Source of the DNA: Bacteroidota bacterium
GTDB lineage: Bacteria > Bacteroidota > Bacteroidia > Cytophagales > Cyclobacteriaceae
Length of the DNA: 64,000 nucleotides
Assembly: GCA_023428695.1 (NCBI GenBank)
Contig: JAEYWY010000030.1
Span: 186,001 to 250,000, forward strand
Reading direction: 5' to 3'
The translations under genes and the position numbers were made by a program. The notes below the pieces were generated by a model. That model was not told the origin of the DNA and did no database searches. It saw only the letters and a list, made by a program, of their open reading frames with translations. Of the stretch, positions 43,698 to 52,650 are shown piece by piece; the first letter of the stretch is position 1, and each line of letters opens with the position of its first letter.

Positions 43698-46592
43698 GTG
43701 AGGCTTTCGCTTTCGTTACTACTGTTGCTGATTATCCCGGAAGCGCTCTACGCGCAACAATTTCCTGTCCAGCGGCTTACAGTTGAAGAGGGTCTCGGTC
43801 ATTCGATCGTATACCGTACAACACAATCCACTGATGGGTACATTTGGTTCTCTACCGACAACGGATTGACCCGCTACGACGGTACAGCATTCAGAAACTT
43901 TACAACAGCTGACGGCCTCCCCTCAAATTTTATTTTTGATGTCGTTGAATGGAAGGGGGAGTTGTTTGTGTGCACGCTCGGCGGTGGCATTATCAAATAC
44001 GGTGACGATGGCTTCGTACCAGCTTACGACACATCATATCAAGTGCCAATGCACCCGGTAGAACTCCGGATGTCTGAAAAAGTTGTTACGGTTGTTGATC
44101 GATTCAAAGCGCTGCACATACTTACAGGAGACCGTTTCGAAAAAATCACTCACGAACACCTTGGCATCGACCCGATGGACGAATTACTCGTCTTCAACGC
44201 CGAAATCCTCGGCGACGTAGTGTTCGCATCCACCAGCAAAGGGCTCTATATTTATTCCAACGGACACTTTAACCGGATTCCGCTTCAACTTCCGTTACAC
44301 GAACCCTTCATTTCACGAACATACCCCGTTGACTCCAATACCCTGTTTATTGTCATCGAAAAGCATCTCCTTGAGTATGATCTCAGAACACACCAACACC
44401 GGATTCTCATTAAGGATGAATTCTTTTCCCGTTTCACGAGGATTATCACTGATAAGGAAGGGAACATCTGGGTTTCAAATGTCGATGGGAACCTGTTCTT
44501 TCTTCGTCGCACCCCTGACGAACAGCCTGCGCTTCATGTCCTTGAAGAAATTGTGATCAACGACCTCTTTGAAGATCGCGAGAATAACTTATGGCTGAGC
44601 ACCTATGGTGAAGGCGTTTGGCTGATCCCGTCAACCAGGGTCCGCAACGTTCCCATAAAAGGCGATATTCTCTCCGATCTCGCGATCGACCCGGCGACAA
44701 ACAACATACTCGTCGCGACACTCAACTCCGGAATGAGAGTCTATCATCAAGATTTTGGACGGTTTCTCACAGAGGCGAAAGACAATGCAATAAAATCAAA
44801 ATTTAACGACGACAGATTTCTTGGGCCGGCTGTCAATCCGGGAGACGGGTCGCTACTGCTGGCAAGTGGGCACACGCTATTCAGGGTTAGTCGGTCGCGT
44901 GTCGACTCCATGACAGTTCCAAACCCGATCACATCCATTTATTATCAAAAAAGCACGAACCGAATATGGGTTGGTGGCCGTCATCTTCTCGGGTACTGCA
45001 GTTCCGGTATCAACGAGTTCAAAAATATCGCCACAGGAGAATTCCACGTTACCCGCGCTATCACTGAGATGACAGACGGAAGAATTGTGCTCGGCACTGA
45101 TGCCGGGCTGTTCATTGAAGACAAGCAAGACACATTTCGGAGTATTGCTGCCGATGCCTCGTTGAGAAACGCAGACGTCAATACTCTATTTTTTGATCAT
45201 TTCAGAAACACATTATGGGCCGGAACAAATAACGGACTCGCAGTCCTCACGCGAGATTCGTTGCGCCTCGTCAATAATCCTATAACGCATGTGCGATGCA
45301 ACGATATCACTCAGGATGAATCCGGAAACCTCTACATCGGCTCTGTAAAGGGACTTATCTTTTTCGACGGGGCTTCGTATGAAATTCTCACCACACGAGA
45401 AGGCCTTTCTCAATCAAACATCATCAAGGTAAACTATCAGCCGGAAAAACAATTGCTTACGCTCCTTGCCCCAAATTCAATTTCCACAATAGACGCTCCC
45501 TTTTTGCCATCACTGGTTCAATTCGAAGTGCCGGATATATTGATCGAACAAATTAGTTCACCAGACGAAACGTTGCGACATCGTCCGGGGAGAATTCGAT
45601 TCAACTCACGTGTAAAACAACTCAACATCAAATTAAGCACACCACAAATCCGGAACCGGGATAAAGTCCGGTACAGCTATCGTGTGAACGACAAAGAATG
45701 GACGAGTTTCAGCGGTAATGAGATTACGTTGCATTCACTTCCTGTCGGAGAAATGACCTTATCCATCAAAGTCTACAAGATGGATCATGAAGACGATGCA
45801 AAGGTGTTGAATCTCTCCTTATATACCCCACCGCCGTTCTACTATAAATGGTGGTTCATTGCTATACTGGTTGTGATATTTCTTCTGTTGCTTGCACTCG
45901 TCGTGACCTCCTATTCGCGTAATAAGAATGAAATGCTGCTTCAAGAAAACAAACGCCTCGACCTCGAACACAAGGCATTGCGAAATCTGCTCAATCCGCA
46001 CTTCCTGTACAACGCGATCAATTCGATTCATGCATTCATTCTGCAAAACGACCAAAAACAAACGCTGGGTTACCTCTCAAAATTCTCACAACTGGTTCGC
46101 CTGAATCTCGAACTTCTGTCAACCGATCACGCGTCACTCGACAAAGAGATAAAGAATATCAGATTGTATCTCGAGTTCGAAAAGCTTCGGTTTGCCGATA
46201 AATTGAATTACAAGATCGACATCGATCCGCGCCTTGTACAATCCGAGGTGACCGTGCCGTCGTTTATCATCCAGCCATTTGTGGAAAACGCGATATGGCA
46301 CGGGCTGCTTCCCCGGAAGGAAGGCGGTAAGCTGGAAATTCGTGTGAATCTGGATTCGAATGCTATCATGGTTGTTATCGATGACAACGGCATCGGCATA
46401 AATGAGTCATTGAAACATCCAAAGGCCGAGATCGACAAAAAACCTTCCATGGGTATCAAAGTGTTGCTGGAACGTTTCGACCTGCTGCGCAAAGTGAATC
46501 CGCACTATCACATTACGATAGAAGACAAAGCGGATTCACCTGACCACACAAAGGAATCGGGTACGCGTGTTACCATTGCGATTCCATTGTAA
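43698..46592 (+). CDS. Sensor histidine kinase with two-component-regulator propeller (LytS/YehU-type kinase)
   Basis: A 964-residue protein: signal peptide (about 1-20, ending EALYAQ), a long beta-propeller region (about 21-620; repeats such as DGYIWFSTDNGLTRYDG, GNIWVSNVDGNLF, NNLWLSTYGEGVW, NTLWAGTNNGL), a Y_Y_Y-like domain (about 630-710), one membrane helix (WWFIAILVVIFLLLLALVV), then a His_kinase domain with phospho-His768 in LLNPHFLYNAINS and a HATPase (IDDNGIGINESL). It senses an envelope signal and should pass phosphate to a LytTR-type regulator, but none is nearby. Start is GTG at 43698, chosen for the signal peptide. Confidence 0.92.
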   Translation: MRLSLSLLLLLIIPEALYAQQFPVQRLTVEEGLGHSIVYRTTQSTDGYIWFSTDNGLTRYDGTAFRNFTTADGLPSNFIFDVVEWKGELFVCTLGGGIIKYGDDGFVPAYDTSYQVPMHPVELRMSEKVVTVVDRFKALHILTGDRFEKITHEHLGIDPMDELLVFNAEILGDVVFASTSKGLYIYSNGHFNRIPLQLPLHEPFISRTYPVDSNTLFIVIEKHLLEYDLRTHQHRILIKDEFFSRFTRIITDKEGNIWVSNVDGNLFFLRRTPDEQPALHVLEEIVINDLFEDRENNLWLSTYGEGVWLIPSTRVRNVPIKGDILSDLAIDPATNNILVATLNSGMRVYHQDFGRFLTEAKDNAIKSKFNDDRFLGPAVNPGDGSLLLASGHTLFRVSRSRVDSMTVPNPITSIYYQKSTNRIWVGGRHLLGYCSSGINEFKNIATGEFHVTRAITEMTDGRIVLGTDAGLFIEDKQDTFRSIAADASLRNADVNTLFFDHFRNTLWAGTNNGLAVLTRDSLRLVNNPITHVRCNDITQDESGNLYIGSVKGLIFFDGASYEILTTREGLSQSNIIKVNYQPEKQLLTLLAPNSISTIDAPFLPSLVQFEVPDILIEQISSPDETLRHRPGRIRFNSRVKQLNIKLSTPQIRNRDKVRYSYRVNDKEWTSFSGNEITLHSLPVGEMTLSIKVYKMDHEDDAKVLNLSLYTPPPFYYKWWFIAILVVIFLLLLALVVTSYSRNKNEMLLQENKRLDLEHKALRNLLNPHFLYNAINSIHAFILQNDQKQTLGYLSKFSQLVRLNLELLSTDHASLDKEIKNIRLYLEFEKLRFADKLNYKIDIDPRLVQSEVTVPSFIIQPFVENAIWHGLLPRKEGGKLEIRVNLDSNAIMVVIDDNGIGINESLKHPKAEIDKKPSMGIKVLLERFDLLRKVNPHYHITIEDKADSPDHTKESGTRVTIAIPL

Positions 46593-46607
46593 ACGGAAAT
46601 TCAATTG

Positions 46608-48512
46608 TTATAATTTGTATCGTACGAAAGCTTCCATTGCTTCGTATTCGGCGAGACCAAGCTGATTGTACGTGTTCGCTGTCGCGTGATTGCGATCCTC
46701 TGCACGCATCCAGAACTCACGTTTGTCACTGCCAGGAAACATCGCGCTGTCTTTTTGCGACTGGTGCTTAAAGATCGCGCGGCGCTTGCGCATCAATTCA
46801 TCAGGGCTAAGCGGTACCGCCATCTCGATTTGATCGATATCCCATTCCTGCCATGCGCCGCGATAGAGCCATACCCAGCAGTCTTTCATCCACGCGCGTT
46901 TCTTCAGGCGATTCAACGCTTCAATGATAGCGGCAAGGCACACACGGTGCGTACCATGCGGATCGGACAAATCCCCGGCGGCATACACCTGATGCGGTTT
47001 GATTTCATCGAGCAATTCAACAATAATCCGTATATCTTCTTCGCCCAGGGGCTTTTTCTTAACTGCACCCGTCTCGTAAAAAGGCATATCAAGGAAGTGC
47101 ATTTGTTCATCAGGGATGCCAACGTACCGGCCACCGGCCTTTGCCTCGCCCCTTCTGATCAGACCTTTTATCTTGAGGACCTCATCGCTGTCAACCTGAC
47201 CCGGTCCTTTTTTCTTTAGTGATTGAACAATCTTCTTGTAAAACTTCGCACCATCCGATTTACTCAGACCAAACTGCTCGTTAAAATCGCGAACGAAGTC
47301 GGCAAAGCGGATTGCATCATCATCAAACACGGCAATGTTACCCGATGTTTGATAGGCAACGTGAACTTCATGCCCCTGGTCGACCAGGCGGATAAATGTT
47401 CCTCCCATAGAGATCACATCGTCGTCGGGATGGGGCGAAAAAATCACCACGCGCTTCGGAAAAGGTTTGGCGCGTTCCGGACGATGAGAATCATCTGCTT
47501 TCGGCTTGCCACCAGGCCAACCGGTGATCGTATGCTGAAGATCATTAAAGACCTTGATGTTCACTTTGTACGCAGACCCGTATTCAGTAACGATGTCACC
47601 CATCCCGTGCTCCATGTAATCATTGTTGGTGAGTTTAAGAACGGGCTTCTGAATATGCTGGCACAACCACACTACCGCCTTCCTTATGAGCGAGTCGTTC
47701 CAGTCAATACTCGTAAGCAGCCACGGTGTCATTATGCGCGTGAGCGACGAAGAGGCCGCATCATCGAGAACAACGGTACAGTCGCGATGCTTTTGAAGGA
47801 AGGACGAAGGTATCTGATCTGTAATTGGTCCTTCAACAGCTTTGCGAATGACAGCGGCTTTGCCTTCGCCCCACGCCAACATGAATACTTTGGCTGCTTT
47901 AAGTATACTACCCACACCCATCGTGATCGCCTTGCGCGGAACGTTTTCTTCCCCGAAGAAGTCACTTGCCGCGTCGATACGCGTAACCTGATCAAGTGTT
48001 ACCAGCCGGGTCAGCGACTTCTCACTCGAGCCCGGTTCGTTAAAACCAATGTGGCCCGTACGACCGATACCAAGAATCTGAATATCTATTCCACCCAGCC
48101 CATCGATTTTTTCTTCGTACGCGCGACAGTATTCAAGTACCTCCTCCTTCGTTTGAAGCGTTCCATCCGGTATATGGATATTCTTCCGCGGAATATCGAG
48201 ATGCGAAAATAAATGTTCATTCATGAACCGGACGTAGCTTTGCAACGCTGCCGGATTCATCGGATAATATTCATCGAGGTTGAACGTGTGGACATTCTTG
48301 AAGCTCAGGCCTTCGCGGTGCATTTTCACAAGTTCGGCATACAACCTCGTCGGCGTTGAGCCTGTCGCCAGGCCAAGTACAACCGGCTTGCCGTCTTTTT
48401 GCCGCGACTTGATCAGAGCGGCGATTTCGCGGGCGACAAAAACAGAACCCTGTTCCGAATTCTGAAAAATTTTAACCGGAATTTTCTCGAAGGCTGTGAG
48501 ATCGTTGTTCAT
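46608..48512 (-). CDS. nagB: Glucosamine-6-phosphate deaminase-like domain fused to a PIG-L deacetylase
   Basis: A 634-residue fusion. NagB half (about 1-260): sugar-phosphate loop GLATGSTPTRLYAEL, Asp80 in NLDEYYP, and LGIGRTGHIGFNEPGSS with His154 and Glu159; the position of catalytic Asp141 of E. coli NagB is Thr152. PIG-L half (about 370-634): metal motif FSPHPDDDVISMGGT and DPHGTH. Together they suit deamination of glucosamine 6-phosphate and deacetylation of an N-acetyl sugar in one polypeptide, an arrangement known in Bacteroidetes. It is convergent with the sensor kinase gene and has a good promoter upstream. Confidence 0.92.
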   Translation of the reverse strand: MNNDLTAFEKIPVKIFQNSEQGSVFVAREIAALIKSRQKDGKPVVLGLATGSTPTRLYAELVKMHREGLSFKNVHTFNLDEYYPMNPAALQSYVRFMNEHLFSHLDIPRKNIHIPDGTLQTKEEVLEYCRAYEEKIDGLGGIDIQILGIGRTGHIGFNEPGSSEKSLTRLVTLDQVTRIDAASDFFGEENVPRKAITMGVGSILKAAKVFMLAWGEGKAAVIRKAVEGPITDQIPSSFLQKHRDCTVVLDDAASSSLTRIMTPWLLTSIDWNDSLIRKAVVWLCQHIQKPVLKLTNNDYMEHGMGDIVTEYGSAYKVNIKVFNDLQHTITGWPGGKPKADDSHRPERAKPFPKRVVIFSPHPDDDVISMGGTFIRLVDQGHEVHVAYQTSGNIAVFDDDAIRFADFVRDFNEQFGLSKSDGAKFYKKIVQSLKKKGPGQVDSDEVLKIKGLIRRGEAKAGGRYVGIPDEQMHFLDMPFYETGAVKKKPLGEEDIRIIVELLDEIKPHQVYAAGDLSDPHGTHRVCLAAIIEALNRLKKRAWMKDCWVWLYRGAWQEWDIDQIEMAVPLSPDELMRKRRAIFKHQSQKDSAMFPGSDKREFWMRAEDRNHATANTYNQLGLAEYEAMEAFVRYKL

Positions 48513-48544
48513 ATTAGTGTAGCAGTTATGGGCTTTGTGCCATG

Positions 48545-48576
48545 CAAAAATAAGGAAAAACCTTCGAAATTTTCAA
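48545..48576 (-). promoter_or_regulatory. nagB promoter (-33 TTG, 21-base spacer, -7 TATTTTTG)
   Basis: On the minus strand TATTTTTG (48552-48545) is preceded after 21 bases by a TTG. The predicted leader is about 29 bases. Confidence 0.6.
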
Positions 48577-48598
48577 GTGTTTGCGGTAACATAAAAAT

Positions 48599-49603
48599 AT
48601 GAGTGAATTCCGAACAACTGTTAGTATTAGCCCTTCGACCCGGTTGCTGGGACTAAAAGACGCGTTTCTGACGACCGGATCCTGCTTTTCCGACGCGATT
48701 GGTACCCGCCTCCGCGATCACAAATTTGATGTGGTGATCAACCCTTTCGGAACACTTTACAGTCCGCTTGCTATCCACAAAGCCCTTGGTTATGCGGCGT
48801 CCGCGGCCTATCCGACCAGCAGTACCTACCTCCGTAACGGTGATGTATATCTCAACTTTGATTTCCACTCATCAGTTGCAGCACTTGACGAAATAACACT
48901 GCGCAACCGAATTGAAGATCTGATCAGCACAACACACGAACAGCTGAAGTCAGCGCGAGTTATTCTTATTACATACGGAACGGCATGGCTATGGGAAAAG
49001 AAAGACACCAAAGAACCGGTTGCCAATTGCCATAAGATGCCTTCATCGCAGTTTGGCAAACGGCTGATTAGTGCCGGCGAAATAGTGGAGTCTTTTTCTG
49101 TATTATATAAACAACTCCGGGAGGTAAATCCGGGAATACGCATTATTCTGACGGTGAGTCCGGTACGGCACATTCGCGACACGCTCCCGCTTAATCAGGT
49201 CAGCAAATCCATATTGCGGGTTGCGTGTCATCAGCTGGCCGGCACCTTCACTGACGTCGAATATTTTCCGGCCTACGAAATCATGATGGACGACCTTCGT
49301 GATTATCGTTTTTACAAACCCGATATGATTCATCCTACAGAACAGGCAGAGGACTATATCTGGGCGCGATTCCTGCAGACGTATCTGGATGACGGCGCAA
49401 GACGTTTCATCGAAAAATGGAAATCGATACGTTCCTCCCTGCACCACAAACCGTTTAACCCGTCTTCTTCCGGGCACAAAATTTTCTTAAAAGATCTATT
49501 AGAAAAGCTGAAAGAAGTCGAAAGTATTGTTAATGTTGATGAGGAAATGAAACTGATCAACGCCCAGCTTGATCTATCTGCTCACCTTAACGACGGCTCA
49601 TGA
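48599..49603 (+). CDS. GSCFA-domain protein
   Basis: A 334-residue protein with the eponymous motif in FLTTGSCFSDAIG (about 23-35), NPFGTLYSPLAIHKAL, and a later YKPDMIHPTEQAEDYIWARF carrying an Asp-x-x-His typical of SGNH/GDSL hydrolase folds. GSCFA proteins are thought to be esterase-like; the substrate is unknown. Its stop overlaps the start of the next gene by four bases, so translation is coupled. Confidence 0.88.
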   Translation: MSEFRTTVSISPSTRLLGLKDAFLTTGSCFSDAIGTRLRDHKFDVVINPFGTLYSPLAIHKALGYAASAAYPTSSTYLRNGDVYLNFDFHSSVAALDEITLRNRIEDLISTTHEQLKSARVILITYGTAWLWEKKDTKEPVANCHKMPSSQFGKRLISAGEIVESFSVLYKQLREVNPGIRIILTVSPVRHIRDTLPLNQVSKSILRVACHQLAGTFTDVEYFPAYEIMMDDLRDYRFYKPDMIHPTEQAEDYIWARFLQTYLDDGARRFIEKWKSIRSSLHHKPFNPSSSGHKIFLKDLLEKLKEVESIVNVDEEMKLINAQLDLSAHLNDGS

Positions 49604-51633
49604 TAACCGAACAAAAAACAAATCGCCTGATTCATTCTTCATCTCCCTATTTGCTTCAGCATGCGCACAATCCTGTTGATTGGTATGAATGGAGCAGCGA
49701 AGTCTGGGAACGGGCGAAGGCAGAAGACAAACCCGTTCTCGTCAGCATTGGTTATTCGTCGTGTCACTGGTGCCATGTGATGGAACGCGAGTCTTTTGAA
49801 AACGAAGATGTGGCGGCAATCATGAATGAAAAATTTATTTGTGTCAAGGTCGATCGCGAAGAGCGACCGGATATCGATCAGATATACATGGATGCCGTAC
49901 ACGCCCTCGGCATCCAGGGCGGATGGCCTCTCAATGTTTTTGTTACGCCGGACCAGAAACCATTTTTCGGAGGGACATACTTTTCAACCGATCTGTGGAA
50001 ACAGGTGCTTACCAATATCAGTAGCGCCTTCACCATGCACCGTGAACGACTTGAAGCGACGGCTGACGAATTGAGCAAGCATCTGCAGCGTAATGAAGTC
50101 GCAGGCCTTGAATCAGCTGAAACCGCTGCAGATTTGAAACGCGACATTAAGACAATCTATTCAGCGCTGGACAAGAAGTTTGACAAGGAATGGGGCGGTA
50201 TTGACAAAGCGCCGAAATTCGTGATGCCTTCCGTTTGGTTGTGGCTACTACGTTATTATCACATCACGCAGGACGAGTCGGCATTGCTTCAATTGAACCT
50301 CACGCTAAAACGAATGGCACACGGCGGTATCTACGATCAGATCGGCGGAGGTTTTGCACGTTATTCCGTCGACGCATACTGGTTCGCGCCACATTTTGAA
50401 AAAATGTTGTACGACAACGCACAACTGCTCAGTCTTTACGCCGAAGCATTTGCAATCACAAAAGACGAAGAATACAAAACAGTCGTCTACGAAACATTCG
50501 ACTGGCTTCAACGCGAGATGACCTCCGATGGCGGCGGTTTTTACTCTGCGCTGGATGCCGATAGCGAAGGTGAAGAAGGCAGGTTTTATACCTGGACCAA
50601 AAAAGCATTCGAACAAACCCTCGGTGAAGATGCAGAACTCTTCTGCGAATATTATAATGTAAGCGATACAGGAAATTGGGAACACGGTACCAACATCCTT
50701 AATCGCAGCAAGTCCGATGAAGTATTTCTGACGGAACAACAAGTAGACAAGCGCATTTGGGAAGAGTCTTTGCGCCGCGCCAGGAAGACTCTGCTTCGTG
50801 AACGAAACAAAAGAGTTGCGCCCGGTCTTGATGACAAGATCCTCGCAGGCTGGAATGCAATGATGATTTGCGGCCTGACTGATGCGTATAAAGCCTTCGA
50901 TGACAAACGATTCCTGAAGGCAGCTGTCCTGAACATGCGTTTCCTCGAAAACGAGATGATGGAGGGTACAACAGTATTCCGTGCTTTTCGTGAAAAACGC
51001 AGTTCGGTATCGGGCTTTCTTGACGACTACGCATACGTGATACAGTCGCAGATCAGACTTTATGAAGTCACTTTCGATGAATACTGGATCAGGCGCGCTG
51101 AATCATTCCTGACACACACCATCGAGAATTTCTTTGACAAAACCGACGGATTCTTCCACTATACTTCGAACCAGGGAGAGGAACTGATCTCCCGTAAGAA
51201 GGAGATTTTCGATAACGTTATTCCTTCTTCAAATTCAGTTATGTCGTGGAACCTAAATCGACTGGGCACCATCCTCGACCGCGAGGAATGGAAGTCAATG
51301 GCGACAGCAATGACATTACGGCTTTCAAAACTGATCCTTCAGGAGCCTTATTATATGGGCAATTGGGCGTGTGTTCACACCGAGATCCAGAAAGGATTAG
51401 CAGAAGTCGCATTCGTTGGAAGCAACATTGAAACTCTGAGGCAGGAATTTCACATCGAATATCTGCCATTCGCGCAGGCGCTGGGCAGCGAATCCGGAAG
51501 TGAACTACCACTGTTGTCGGACAAGAAGGTTGTCGGTAAAAAACCGACGATCTACGTATGCCTGAACAAGACCTGTTTTGCTCCCGTCCATTCTGTTTCG
51601 GAAGCAACACGTAAGATTTCCGAGTTGAGCTGA
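49600..51633 (+). CDS. YyaL/SPATA20-like thioredoxin-domain protein
   Basis: A 677-residue DUF255 protein: an N-terminal thioredoxin-like domain with CHWC in GYSSCHWCHVMERESFENED (about 53-72) followed by a six-hairpin glycosidase-like alpha/alpha barrel (GGIYDQIGGGFARYSVDAYW, about 235-254). The biochemical role is unknown in bacteria; the human homolog is SPATA20. It is translationally coupled (ATGA overlap) to the GSCFA gene. Confidence 0.93.
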   Translation: MITEQKTNRLIHSSSPYLLQHAHNPVDWYEWSSEVWERAKAEDKPVLVSIGYSSCHWCHVMERESFENEDVAAIMNEKFICVKVDREERPDIDQIYMDAVHALGIQGGWPLNVFVTPDQKPFFGGTYFSTDLWKQVLTNISSAFTMHRERLEATADELSKHLQRNEVAGLESAETAADLKRDIKTIYSALDKKFDKEWGGIDKAPKFVMPSVWLWLLRYYHITQDESALLQLNLTLKRMAHGGIYDQIGGGFARYSVDAYWFAPHFEKMLYDNAQLLSLYAEAFAITKDEEYKTVVYETFDWLQREMTSDGGGFYSALDADSEGEEGRFYTWTKKAFEQTLGEDAELFCEYYNVSDTGNWEHGTNILNRSKSDEVFLTEQQVDKRIWEESLRRARKTLLRERNKRVAPGLDDKILAGWNAMMICGLTDAYKAFDDKRFLKAAVLNMRFLENEMMEGTTVFRAFREKRSSVSGFLDDYAYVIQSQIRLYEVTFDEYWIRRAESFLTHTIENFFDKTDGFFHYTSNQGEELISRKKEIFDNVIPSSNSVMSWNLNRLGTILDREEWKSMATAMTLRLSKLILQEPYYMGNWACVHTEIQKGLAEVAFVGSNIETLRQEFHIEYLPFAQALGSESGSELPLLSDKKVVGKKPTIYVCLNKTCFAPVHSVSEATRKISELS

Positions 51634-51713
51634 GAATTATCGCCTTGAAGTGGCGAAAAAGGCGCAAAAAAAGCATTTTCCTACACCCAGTGGTTTGTAT
51701 GGTCGCTGCTGTT

Positions 51714-51721
51714 TACTTTTG
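51714..51721 (+). promoter_or_regulatory. -7 element ahead of the GT51-like gene
   Basis: TACTTTTG, exact consensus, with a TTG 16 bases upstream. Predicted leader of about 38 bases. Confidence 0.5.
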
Positions 51722-51762
51722 TTTGTCAACGCGGATAATAGTTGTAGGATCCGCTCACGTAC

Positions 51763-52593
51763 ATGGAAAATCAGACCCCTTCAACACCTGACCTTCCTGA
51801 AAAGGATAACCCTTTAGAACAGGAAACCCCGGCTTCATCAAAGCCGACCGGCGAACCTGTGAATACACCGTTAAGGGGCGCAGCGCCACCTGTGAAGAAA
51901 GAGTTCTTCGTGCTTAAGAAAGCAAACAGGTTTCTCCGGCTGGTTAAGTACTTCATTCTGAGCGCAATTGTACTTACGATCCTGGAGATTGGTTTTGCAT
52001 ACTGGTTGATCAGTTCGCGATGGAGCCTCCTCCTTTCAAATGAAGAAATGATAGAGTATGCCAGTCATGTGAAGGAGGCGCCACCAATGCCCGAGAACTT
52101 CATGCGCGTATACACGGCTATTTTTCCGAATCACGTCAACACCACCCTCACGCAGCAGATATTCGTCAACTACGGTACGCGCTTTCTTTTTCGTCACACT
52201 GAAATTGACGACAAGCCGCACTGCATGTGCGACATGATCTATGACATCGCGAAAAAACGTCACCAGGAACTGGAAGACGTTGAATGGGACGGACGATTGC
52301 AGGATCTGGAATTCGGCTTTGGAATCGAAAAATACGCGACACCACAGGAGTGTTTCAATTATGTGATGCAGTTCAGGGTTCCCGAACTTCTGAATCAACT
52401 CAGCAGCAAACAATACGCTCACCTGAAGGATAAGCAAATTGCCGAGATGAATGACGACGAATTGCTGGAACTCATCCTGTTGATGAAATCGCGCCAGCGC
52501 TACAGCAGGCATAAGAATCCGGCGCGCTTCGAAAAGGCGCTCACCCATTACCGCGAGCGCATGCAGCAAAATCTCGAGGCTCAAAACAATTGA
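51763..52593 (+). CDS. Membrane protein with degenerate GT51 (peptidoglycan glycosyltransferase)-like domain
   Basis: A 276-residue protein: a Pro/Glu/Thr-rich cytoplasmic tail (1-50), one membrane helix (LVKYFILSAIVLTILEIGFA, about 60-80) and an exported domain. The domain shows faint GT51 text: NTTLTQQIFVNYG resembles the GSTITQQLxKN motif, FGFGIEKYATPQECFNYVMQ the KxEILExYLN helix, and KNPARFEKALTHYRERM the NPxRAxxRRNxVL end. The catalytic Glu segment (E-D-x-x-F-x-x-H-x-G) is not present; AIFPNHVN sits there. It may be a pseudoenzyme in peptidoglycan synthesis. This similarity is my own reading and needs a profile search; otherwise the family is unrecognised. priA follows. Confidence 0.5.
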   Translation: MENQTPSTPDLPEKDNPLEQETPASSKPTGEPVNTPLRGAAPPVKKEFFVLKKANRFLRLVKYFILSAIVLTILEIGFAYWLISSRWSLLLSNEEMIEYASHVKEAPPMPENFMRVYTAIFPNHVNTTLTQQIFVNYGTRFLFRHTEIDDKPHCMCDMIYDIAKKRHQELEDVEWDGRLQDLEFGFGIEKYATPQECFNYVMQFRVPELLNQLSSKQYAHLKDKQIAEMNDDELLELILLMKSRQRYSRHKNPARFEKALTHYRERMQQNLEAQNN

Positions 52594-52650
52594 CGCTGAC
52601 GACGATTCGGGATTCCTGCATCCAATCTTGTATATTTCGGCAAACCGTGT

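Noticed and set aside
46686..47219. 177-codon plus-strand ORF
   Set aside because: Also antisense to the PIG-L half; no signal, motif or promoter.
47223..48212. 329-codon plus-strand ORF
   Set aside because: Antisense to nagB/PIG-L, whose motifs are unmistakable; a mirror of its codon bias.
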